This document shows, piece by piece, positions 57,192-64,000 of a stretch of DNA of 64,000 nucleotides. Source of the DNA: Thermoanaerobacterium sp. RBIITD (GTDB lineage: Bacteria > Bacillota > Thermoanaerobacteria > Thermoanaerobacterales > Thermoanaerobacteraceae); contig NZ_LT906662.1 in NCBI RefSeq assembly GCF_900205865.1, positions 372,001 through 436,000 on the forward strand. Direction: 5' to 3'. Every line of letters starts with the position of its first letter. Position 1 is the first letter of the stretch. Under the pieces are notes generated by a model. The model did not search any database, was not told the DNA's origin, and saw only the letters and a program-made list of their open reading frames with translations. The position numbers and the translations under genes are program-made.

Positions 57192-57848
57192 TTATTCTAC
57201 TGCTTCTTCAATATACAACATAGTTAAGAATACAAATACAACCATTTGCAATGCACCATCAAATAAATCAAAATAAATACTGAATATTGCTGGTACAACT
57301 ATAGGAACTACTTTACTAATTAGTCCCATTATTATAAATGCTGCTATAATATTGCCAAATAACCTAGCAGCTAATGATAATGGTCTTGTAAACATGTCGA
57401 GTATCTTCATTGGGAAAAAGAACGGCATAGGCTCAAAAAATGATTTAGCATATCCTTTGACACCTTTTGCCTTTATAGACGCAATAATTACAACTATAAT
57501 AGACATTACAGCAAGTGCTGACGTTGCACTAAGGTCATCTGTCGGCGGTGTAAGACCAAATAAATCGATGGTATTTGCTAATATAAGGTAAAGTGCAACA
57601 GTCCCAAGATATGGTGTAAAAGTAACCCAGTATTTACCAAGTGCATCCTTTGTAAATGAATTTAAACCATCTACTACAGTTTCAACGACATTTTGTACAC
57701 CGGTAGGAATAAGCTTCCAACCTCTTGTTACAGTAATTGAAGCTACAGTTAGTATAGCCATTATTATCCATGTTACAACAACTGTCGATGTTACTGGTAT
57801 ACCGCCAAATATTGGAATCTTAAATACTACCGGCTGATCAATACTCAC
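57192..57848 (-). CDS. atpB: ATP synthase a subunit
   Basis: 218 residues from GTG 57848 (AAAGGGGTG upstream). About six membrane helices; the conserved RLFGNIIAAFI carries the essential arginine of the proton channel. First gene of the atp operon; no atpI is seen. The preceding gene on the same strand encodes an OB-fold protein 84 bases away. Confidence 0.95.
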   Translation of the reverse strand: MSIDQPVVFKIPIFGGIPVTSTVVVTWIIMAILTVASITVTRGWKLIPTGVQNVVETVVDGLNSFTKDALGKYWVTFTPYLGTVALYLILANTIDLFGLTPPTDDLSATSALAVMSIIVVIIASIKAKGVKGYAKSFFEPMPFFFPMKILDMFTRPLSLAARLFGNIIAAFIIMGLISKVVPIVVPAIFSIYFDLFDGALQMVVFVFLTMLYIEEAVE

Positions 57849-57931
57849 CCATATCACCCCTTTCTTCATCTCGATAAATACAATTATAATACTTTGAAAT
57901 GTAAATTTCAAATCACATTTACATAATTGTT

Positions 57932-58408
57932 TTACTTCTTATTTTTCATTATTGCTAATAATATAACAATTATTGTCGCTACACCAAGATACACTAATCT
58001 ATTAGTATCGATTATATGATTTACTTTTTCGCCACCCTTTATGTCAATAATTTTATCTGCATGAAAATCCATATCACCGCCATGTTCTTTACATACTCTA
58101 TTGAAAGTACCTTGGACAGTTATTATATCACCTTTATCGGCATAATTACCCTTGTACTTTATATCTTTTGTTAAATTATACGGTATCCAGACACCAAGCG
58201 CATTATTTCCATCGCTTATATTAACCCAGGCAAAATCACCTCTTTTCATTATATCTCCTATTACTTCACCCTTTATTGAGAGAGATTTGCCATCATATTT
58301 TTGTGGGTTATTTATCATATCAGTAATAGTAGGTTCAGCTGCAAATAAATATGATGTCGTAAGTACAAAAGCCAAAAATATGATAGGAGCAATTAATCTT
58401 TTTGCCAT
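57932..58408 (-). CDS. Exported OB-fold protein
   Basis: About 158 residues from ATG 58408. It has a signal sequence, then an OB-fold-like domain starting TDMINNPQKYDGKSLSIKGEV with GDFAWVNISDGNNALGVWI, and a C-terminal membrane helix followed by KNKK. It is thus probably an extracytoplasmic domain held by a C-terminal anchor. The start overlaps the trkH stop by 16 bases, so it is the last gene of the K+ uptake operon. Function unknown; the coupling suggests a role with TrkH. Confidence 0.82.
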   Translation of the reverse strand: MAKRLIAPIIFLAFVLTTSYLFAAEPTITDMINNPQKYDGKSLSIKGEVIGDIMKRGDFAWVNISDGNNALGVWIPYNLTKDIKYKGNYADKGDIITVQGTFNRVCKEHGGDMDFHADKIIDIKGGEKVNHIIDTNRLVYLGVATIIVILLAIMKNKK

Positions 58409-59901
58409 ATTTTCCTGACCCCCGATACAACATAACCTAAAATCGCGAAAACAGCCATAAACTCGAGCCTGCCAGCCCACATTATCAAAATGTAGACTGC
58501 TTTTAAGGTGTTTGGCATTGATGGTTGTGTAATTCCAATAGATAGACCTACATTTCCTGTGACAGATGCGACCTCATATGCCGCCTTTTCAAGTGGATAT
58601 CCAAAATATGTTGTAAATAGCACCCCAATTGTAAATGTTACTATGTAGCATAACACAATAAACATGGCTTTTCTTACAGTTTCATCATCAAGCCTTATTT
58701 CGCCATGATTATGGTATTTTTCAACAGATATTGCTTTCTCTGGCATAAATAACTTTTTGATTTCATATATAAAGGATTTAAAGATGATTCCAACTCTCAT
58801 CCCTTTAAAGCCACCGGCAGTTGAACATGCACTACCACCAATAAGCATAGCAATTACCATTGCTAAAATCGCTAATGTACCCCAATCTGTACTTATCTGG
58901 TTAGCATATAATGTCATAAAACCCGTCGTCGTATGTGCCGATATAAGCTGATAAAATCCTTTTCTAAACATAATTACCGCATTTGGATATATATTGTTTT
59001 TAATAAGACCTGCTGTTAATATTATGAATGTTATCATCACGGTTGTAAAAAATGATACAGTTTCAATATTTTTGTATATTTCTTTTTTATTACCTGTCCA
59101 TATAGAATAGTGTAATGCAAAATTAAATGAACCTATTACAAAAATAATAATGCCTATTACTTCATATAGCATGCTGTGATAATATAGAATATTTTGTGAA
59201 TGTGGTGCAAAACCACCTGTACTCCATGCTGCCATGTATACCCATAAACCATCTAAAAATGAGCGTATAGGTGAAAGTCCTATAATTATTCCCGCAATTG
59301 TAAGTGCTAATGTCCCGATAATAAGATATACTATACTTATCCCCCATATAGCTCTTGCAGTATGTTTTACATTCGGAAGAAGCTTTTCATCCTTACCTTC
59401 ACCAACGTACATCATATACGCACCTTTTAAACCTACTAAAAAGCTTAATGTCATTACCACCATACCTTGACCGCCGATAAATGTGAGAAGGTGTCTCCAC
59501 ATATTTATTCCATTTGAAATATGGTCAAGGTCTTGTATGAGTACTAAACCGGTTGTTGTAAAACCACTCATAACATCAAATGAAGCATCGAGAAATGAGC
59601 CATAATGTCCACTTAACCAGTAGGGCACCGCATCAAGTACGGTAAGCATAAGCCATGCATATCCGGTTATAAGCATACCATGAAGCCATCTTACATCTTT
59701 TTTATGGTCTTTACAAAAGATTTCAAGCATTAGCCCCACTATCATTGATATCATAAAGCTCAGTGCAAAATCAACCGCTGTATTCCATTCTTTATAAAAA
59801 ATAGCAGTAATAAATGGAATAGCCATGACATAAGCCATTCCCTCGATAATCTTTGCAGAATAGTAGTTTACAATTTTAAAATCCTCAATAAAGCTATTCA
59901 T
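58393..59901 (-). CDS. trkH: K+ uptake channel subunit TrkH/KtrB
   Basis: 502-residue membrane protein that carries K+ inward. Four selectivity-filter loops are visible: SGFTTTGL, WSTGGFAPH, SAHTTTGFM and SVTGNVGLS. About ten helices. It forms the channel gated by the TrkA-type subunits encoded upstream. It overlaps the small membrane gene at its 5' end. Confidence 0.95.
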   Translation of the reverse strand: MNSFIEDFKIVNYYSAKIIEGMAYVMAIPFITAIFYKEWNTAVDFALSFMISMIVGLMLEIFCKDHKKDVRWLHGMLITGYAWLMLTVLDAVPYWLSGHYGSFLDASFDVMSGFTTTGLVLIQDLDHISNGINMWRHLLTFIGGQGMVVMTLSFLVGLKGAYMMYVGEGKDEKLLPNVKHTARAIWGISIVYLIIGTLALTIAGIIIGLSPIRSFLDGLWVYMAAWSTGGFAPHSQNILYYHSMLYEVIGIIIFVIGSFNFALHYSIWTGNKKEIYKNIETVSFFTTVMITFIILTAGLIKNNIYPNAVIMFRKGFYQLISAHTTTGFMTLYANQISTDWGTLAILAMVIAMLIGGSACSTAGGFKGMRVGIIFKSFIYEIKKLFMPEKAISVEKYHNHGEIRLDDETVRKAMFIVLCYIVTFTIGVLFTTYFGYPLEKAAYEVASVTGNVGLSIGITQPSMPNTLKAVYILIMWAGRLEFMAVFAILGYVVSGVRKIWQKD

Positions 59902-60020
59902 AATTTCACCATCACAAATCCAATAACATACGCTAATAACATCATAACAACAACATAGAGTGTCTCAATTATGATCCCTTTAACAATATCCTTATTCCGA
60001 TCCTTTTCCAGCCTCTGCAT
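59898..60020 (-). CDS. 40-aa membrane peptide in the Trk operon
   Basis: ATG 60020 follows GGGAGG by eight bases. The product has a charged N terminus (MQRLEKDRNKDIVKG) and a single hydrophobic helix (ETLYVVVMMLLAYVIGFV). The stop overlaps the trkH start (TTATGA arrangement), so translation is coupled. The good ribosome-binding site, coupling and clean topology argue for a real gene. By analogy with small subunits of other K+ pumps, such as KdpF, it may stabilise TrkH; that is inference. Confidence 0.75.
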   Translation of the reverse strand: MQRLEKDRNKDIVKGIIIETLYVVVMMLLAYVIGFVMVKL

Positions 60021-60048
60021 TTATATTCCTCCCGTTAAAGCATATTTA

Positions 60049-60711
60049 TTAATTATTTCCTATCATTACATCTTTAACATCCTGCATACTTCTTTCATTA
60101 ACCATCGATATGACAACATCGCCTGCTTTTATTACGGTATCACCCTTTGGGACTAAAGCTTTGTCACCTCTTATAACAGATACAATTATACAGTCTGCTG
60201 GTAGTTCTATATCTTTTATCATCTTATTTATTACAGGTGAAGTTTTTTGAATATTTGTCTCGACTATTGTCATTTCACCATGATTAAACGTCAATAGGGT
60301 CTTTACTTCACCAATTAAAACTTCTTTTTCAATCAGATTTGCAATTATTGATGTAGAGCAGACAACAGTATCAACGCCTAAAATTTTTAATATCTTTTCG
60401 TTTTTGGGGTTATTTACTCTTGCTATTGTCCTAGGAACATCAAAATTTTTCTTTGCGATCTGACATATTACGAGGTTTTCTTCGTCTTTACCTGTCACTG
60501 CTATAATTGTATCAGCCTGCCCCGTTCCTGCGTCTTTTAAATCATCGACATTTGTACCATCACCATTTATAACCAGAATATCTAATTCCTCTGCAATTTT
60601 ATCACATATATCACTGTTTTTTTCAACAAGGGATATTTCATGTTTTTTATTGTAAAGGGTTTTTATTAAATAATAACCAACTTTACCTCCACCAACAACA
60701 ACTATTTTCAT
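60049..60711 (-). CDS. trkA: TrkA-family K+ uptake regulatory subunit
   Basis: 220 residues from ATG 60711. Nucleotide-binding RCK-N domain with G7-G9-G12 (GGGKVG) and an RCK-C domain that ends ...VISMVNERS. It gates TrkH in response to NAD(H)/ATP and, in Firmicutes, often c-di-AMP through RCK-C. A second paralog lies directly upstream. Confidence 0.94.
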   Translation of the reverse strand: MKIVVVGGGKVGYYLIKTLYNKKHEISLVEKNSDICDKIAEELDILVINGDGTNVDDLKDAGTGQADTIIAVTGKDEENLVICQIAKKNFDVPRTIARVNNPKNEKILKILGVDTVVCSTSIIANLIEKEVLIGEVKTLLTFNHGEMTIVETNIQKTSPVINKMIKDIELPADCIIVSVIRGDKALVPKGDTVIKAGDVVISMVNERSMQDVKDVMIGNN

Positions 60712-60771
60712 ACTATTCAATCCTTTCAATTACTTTATATAATATTCAAAAATAAAATGATTGATAAGTTT

Positions 60772-61416
60772 TTATCCCTCGTTTCCAAGATAGCGTGCTA
60801 ATGCTTCAGCTTTTGCTTCTTTCATAGTAACAATGAGAATGTCATCTTTTTTTACAATTGTACTATCATGTGCTATTATCGTACTTTCTCTTTTTATACC
60901 GGATACTCTTAAATCGAATTTATCCTCTATATCATAAACAGTCATGTTAACGTTTTTCTTTACTTTTATTTCAAGTATTGATATACCATTATCAAGCTCA
61001 AATCTTTTCTTAACACCATTTGCAATCAATATATTTCTTATCTCATTTACACCCATCGTTGTCGGGCAAACAGTCTCTATCTCAAAGTCCCTATACGCGG
61101 ACTTTCTCTCCGGGTCATATATCCTAGCTATTACTCTTTTTATATTGTATATTTTACTGGCTATCTGTGCCACCATTATATTTATATTGTCATCCCTTGT
61201 AACTGCAGCTAATGCATCGGCCCTTTCGATTCCCGCGTTTCTCAGTACATCTTCGTCAATACCTACACCGGTTATCTCAAGCCCATTAAATCCAGTGCCA
61301 AGCTTTTTGAAAGCATTTTTATCTCTGTCAACTATAGCAACATTGTGGCCTTCATCGGCTAATTTGGTTGCAAGTGCTGAACCTAAACCACCGCAACCAA
61401 CGATAACTATATACAT
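60772..61416 (-). CDS. Second TrkA-family K+ uptake regulatory subunit
   Basis: 214 residues from ATG 61416 with GGGAGG upstream; the longer frame runs back into the terminator. RCK-N motif GCGGLG (7-12) and an RCK-C domain. Similar in layout but clearly diverged from the next gene, so the two may form a mixed gating ring. It is the first gene of the operon controlled by the c-di-AMP riboswitch. Confidence 0.93.
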   Translation of the reverse strand: MYIVIVGCGGLGSALATKLADEGHNVAIVDRDKNAFKKLGTGFNGLEITGVGIDEDVLRNAGIERADALAAVTRDDNINIMVAQIASKIYNIKRVIARIYDPERKSAYRDFEIETVCPTTMGVNEIRNILIANGVKKRFELDNGISILEIKVKKNVNMTVYDIEDKFDLRVSGIKRESTIIAHDSTIVKKDDILIVTMKEAKAEALARYLGNEG

Positions 61417-61450
61417 TGTGTTACCTCCCATATTATTATGAAAAAACAGA

Positions 61451-61480
61451 AAAAAAACCTGAAGTAATTTAGGTTTTTTT
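61451..61480 (-). terminator. Riboswitch expression-platform terminator
   Basis: A 10-bp stem (61451-61460 with 61471-61480) closing a 10-base loop, ending on the minus strand in a run of T. A competing hairpin (GAAGTAA 61461-61467 with TTACTTC 61479-61485) cannot form at the same time and may act as antiterminator. Confidence 0.85.
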
Positions 61481-61495
61481 ACTTCTCTCAAAAAA

Positions 61496-61598
61496 GCCTA
61501 CGAGGTTAGCTGTCGGGCTAGGGTTTTAGAGAGCTTAACCCTATTCTATCGAATTTAGCCCCACTCATTGGGCCCCCCGTTTCCTTTAGGAATTCGGC
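61496..61598 (-). promoter_or_regulatory. c-di-AMP (ydaO/yuaA) riboswitch aptamer
   Basis: The minus-strand RNA begins GCCGAAUUCC, continues with ACGGGGGGCCCAAUGAGUGGGGC, an AGGGUUAAGC...ACCCU stem, and ends CCCGACAGCUAACCUCGUAGGC, the near-invariant 3' segment of ydaO riboswitches; GCC...GGC close the outer helix. Known members turn off K+ uptake genes when c-di-AMP is high, and here trkA, trkA, trkH follow, so class, place and target agree. Confidence 0.93.
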
Positions 61599-61614
61599 TT
61601 ATTTCATTATTATA

Positions 61615-61643
61615 ATTATACAACTGGCATTTTTTAATAGCAA
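61615..61643 (-). promoter_or_regulatory. SigA-type promoter of the Trk operon
   Basis: -35 TTGCTA (61638-61643) and -10 TATAAT (61615-61620) on the minus strand with a 17-base spacer, placing the transcript start about 10 bases before the riboswitch. Confidence 0.7.
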
Positions 61644-61729
61644 ACATTAATTATATAGAATAAATGAGTATATTAAATCAATTTTGTCAAAGTGTAACGA
61701 ATACAATCCAAAATACACTCTAAATATCA

Positions 61730-62332
61730 TTAATCCTCAATGTTGCTACTATTTACAAGAAACATATCTAGAGCGGAATGCGCTTCATCAATACCAAATC
61801 TTTTCAATGACGAAAAAGTTATAATCTTCTCGTTATCAACTGAAAGTGTGTCAGCAATTGCTTTTAATGATTTTTGAATCTCCTGTTTATTTAATTTATC
61901 TGATTTTGTAGCAATTATTATAAATGGTATTTCTCTTTTTTTAAGGTAATCTACCATTAAGATGTCATCTTCTGTAGGCACATGCCTTATATCTACAAGC
62001 ATCACTGCTCCGATTAGATATTCCGATGTATTAAGGTATGTCTCTATATTTAATGACCACTGTTTTTTCATCTCTTTCGATACTTTTGCATAGCCGTAAC
62101 CTGGTAAGTCAGCAAGATAAAATGATTTATTTATAAGGTAAAAATTTATTCCTTGCGTCTTACCAGGTCTTGCGCTAACCCTTGCAAAATTTCTTCTATT
62201 TATAATTGTGTTAATGAATGAAGATTTACCTACATTAGACCTTCCAATTACCGCTATCTGTGGCAATTTATCATTGGGATATTGGCTCTTGTTAAATGCG
62301 GTAATATTAAGTTCCACTGACTTTATTAGCAT
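61730..62332 (-). CDS. engB: Ribosome-assembly GTPase EngB/YsxC
   Basis: 200-residue small GTPase needed for 50S subunit assembly. G1 GRSNVGKSS (30-38), G3 DLPGYG, G4 TKSDK. The start at 62332 lies inside the end of lon (26-base overlap), the usual lon-engB arrangement in Firmicutes. Confidence 0.96.
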   Translation of the reverse strand: MLIKSVELNITAFNKSQYPNDKLPQIAVIGRSNVGKSSFINTIINRRNFARVSARPGKTQGINFYLINKSFYLADLPGYGYAKVSKEMKKQWSLNIETYLNTSEYLIGAVMLVDIRHVPTEDDILMVDYLKKREIPFIIIATKSDKLNKQEIQKSLKAIADTLSVDNEKIITFSSLKRFGIDEAHSALDMFLVNSSNIED

Positions 62333-64000
62333 CTTGCTTCTCCTCCACTAATGACATTTTTAAGACTTCATCTATACTTGAAACGAATTTAAATTCCAGC
62401 TTCTTCTTTACACTTTGCGGTATTTCATCAAGGTCCCTTTTATTTTCAATAGGGGCAATAATCTTGGTAATACCTGCTCTATGTGCAGCTAATACTTTTT
62501 CCTTTAAGCCTCCAATCGGCAGAACTTTTCCTGTCAGGGTTATTTCGCCCGTCATTGCAATATCACCTTTTACAGGTACTTTTTTAATAGCCGATACCAT
62601 TGCAGTAACCATTGTTATACCTGCTGACGGACCGTCTTTTGGTATGGCTCCCTCCGGTACATGTACATGTATGTCAAGTTTTTTATAAAAATCACTATCG
62701 ATACCTAATATATCAGCATTTGCTCTTATATAACTGAACCCGGCCTGTGCAGATTCTTTCATAACATCCCCAAGCTGACCAGTTAATGTAAGTTTCCCAC
62801 TTCCCGGCATTGTAGATGCCTCTACTGTTAGAGTATCTCCACCTACTCTTGTCCATGCAAGACCCGTTACCATGCCTATTTTATTTTTTAAATTGGCTTT
62901 ATCAATCCTATATATGGGCTTCCCAAGATATCTCTGCAAATTCTGTTTTCCTACCTTTACGGACTTATCACCATCTTCAATTATCTTTTTTATAGACTTT
63001 CTGACGACTTTTGCTATATTCTGTTCTAAGGCCCTTACACCAGCTTCTCTTGTGTATTCAGAAATGATTCCTATTATTGCAGAATCCTGTATCTTTATAA
63101 CATTATCACCTACACCGTGTTCTTTTAAAATTTTTGGAACTAAATAACCCTTAGCAATGTGTAATTTTTCAAGTTCTGTATATCCTGATACATATATGAC
63201 TTCCATCCTGTCTAAAAGTGGTGCCGGTATAGTATCTAAGGTATTTGCCGTTGTTATAAACAATACTTTTGATAAGTCAAATGGTAGGTCAAGGTAGTGA
63301 TCTCTATATGTTGAATTTTGCTCTGGATCCAAAACTTCTAACATGGCTGATGCAGGGTCACCTCTAAAGTCTGAGCTCATTTTGTCTATTTCATCCAATA
63401 AGAAAACCGGGTTTTTTGATCCAGCAATTTTTAATGAATTAATTATTCCACCTGGTATAGCACCGACATATGTCCTCCTATGTCCTCTTATTTCTGCTTC
63501 ATCCCTTACACCGCCAAGTGACATTCTTACAAATTTTCTATTCATAGCGCGGGCTATCGATCTCCCAAGGGACGTTTTGCCAACGCCAGGCGGGCCAACA
63601 AGGCAGAGAATTGGGCTTTTCATTTTTTCATGATAGCTTCTAACAGCTAAAAATTCCAAAATTCTCTCTTTTACTTTCTCAAGCCCATAATGATCTTCAT
63701 TTAATATTTTTTCTGCCCTTTTTAGATCAAGTATATCTTTTGTTTCTTCATTCCATGGAAGGTCAAGTATCCAATCTATATATGTCCTTATAACAGAGCT
63801 TTCAGCAGAGCCTGGGCTCATGCGGCTAAATCTTTTGAGTTCTTCTAGAGCCTTTTCCTTAACTTCATCAGGTAGATTCTTTTTCGCAATCTTTTCTTCA
63901 TATTCTTCTACTTCCTGGTCTATCTCGTCAGATTCTCCAAGCTCAGCCTTTATTGCTCTTAGCTGCTCTCTCAAATAATACTCTTTTTGAACTTTATCAA
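62307..64000 (-). CDS. lon: ATP-dependent Lon protease, 5'-truncated by the window end
   Basis: C-terminal 564 or so codons of Lon; the frame runs on past base 64000, where it reads [21 protein letters not shown], the end of the Lon N-terminal/linker helix. AAA+ module with Walker [10 protein letters not shown], Walker B FLLDEID, and the Lon-type Ser-Lys protease with [12 protein letters not shown] and [13 protein letters not shown]. It degrades misfolded and regulatory proteins in the cytoplasm. Confidence 0.97.
   Translation of the reverse strand, partial: DKVQKEYYLREQLRAIKAELGESDEIDQEVEEYEEKIAKKNLPDEVKEKALEELKRFSRMSPGSAESSVIRTYIDWILDLPWNEETKDILDLKRAEKILNEDHYGLEKVKERILEFLAVRSYHEKMKSPILCLVGPPGVGKTSLGRSIARAMNRKFVRMSLGGVRDEAEIRGHRRTYVGAIPGGIINSLKIAGSKNPVFLLDEIDKMSSDFRGDPASAMLEVLDPEQNSTYRDHYLDLPFDLSKVLFITTANTLDTIPAPLLDRMEVIYVSGYTELEKLHIAKGYLVPKILKEHGVGDNVIKIQDSAIIGIISEYTREAGVRALEQNIAKVVRKSIKKIIEDGDKSVKVGKQNLQRYLGKPIYRIDKANLKNKIGMVTGLAWTRVGGDTLTVEASTMPGSGKLTLTGQLGDVMKESAQAGFSYIRANADILGIDSDFYKKLDIHVHVPEGAIPKDGPSAGITMVTAMVSAIKKVPVKGDIAMTGEITLTGKVLPIGGLKEKVLAAHRAGITKIIAPIENKRDLDEIPQSVKKKLEFKFVSSIDEVLKMSLVEEKQDANKVSGT

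Overview
The window is AT-rich (low-GC) DNA that reads as a chromosomal segment of an anaerobic, probably thermophilic Firmicute of the Thermoanaerobacterium/Thermoanaerobacter type. This assignment is inference from codon and base use, the classical Firmicute ATP synthase order, a c-di-AMP riboswitch in front of K+ uptake genes, and protein style. It was not checked by database search.

Layout. (1) About 1-14 kb is a rearranged accessory zone on the minus strand. Two near-identical copies of a mannose-1-phosphate guanylyltransferase gene (manC) with the 5' end of a zinc-ribbon gene, and a third broken manC remnant, punctuate it. Between them lie two cargo blocks. One is an intact, tightly coupled three-gene operon (1578-4657) of unrecognised proteins, two of which share a DPY...HDRF...G(A/T)S(I/L)NSF signature. 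The other (5891-9618) is a dGTPase-type HD hydrolase operon carrying a nonsense codon and a frameshift. Scraps of an epimerase gene and of a sugar-transferase gene mark old recombination joints. (2) About 14-34 kb is a surface-glycan locus on the minus strand: a priming phosphotransferase, UDP-glucose dehydrogenase, two fucosyltransferases (GT11, GT10), a Wzx flippase, a Wzy-type polymerase, GT2, three GT4 enzymes, a TagA/WecB enzyme, and the GDP-fucose pathway (gmd, fcl), plus one dead glycosyltransferase. With manC this gives Man-1-P to GDP-Man to GDP-Fuc to a fucosylated glycan. Two IS110-family elements interrupt it, one decayed and one intact, each with a strongly structured 5' leader that may be a bridge RNA. 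(3) 34-38.5 kb is a 2.2-kb tandem duplication of a pair of Rpn/PD-(D/E)XK-like nuclease genes.

(4) 38.7-51.4 kb is ordinary chromosome: a BNR-repeat lipoprotein, PLP synthase (pdxST), a heptad-repeat coiled-coil protein, a large O-antigen-ligase/TPR membrane protein, an NMT1/SsuA-type ABC transporter, NAD synthetase, an EamA permease and a YcdB-like secreted protein whose ribosome-binding site can be masked by a leader hairpin. (5) 51.4-57.9 kb is the complete ATP synthase operon atpBEFHAGDC, with a c-subunit that looks proton-type. (6) 57.9-61.7 kb is a K+ uptake operon (two TrkA-type subunits, a 40-aa membrane peptide, TrkH, an OB-fold protein). A readable promoter, c-di-AMP (ydaO) riboswitch and terminator precede it. 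(7) engB and the 5'-truncated lon gene close the window.

Best candidates for something undescribed are the 1578-4657 operon, the manC-punctuated cargo zone, the structured IS110 leaders and the small peptide gene in the c-di-AMP-controlled Trk operon. No tRNA, rRNA or CRISPR array was seen.
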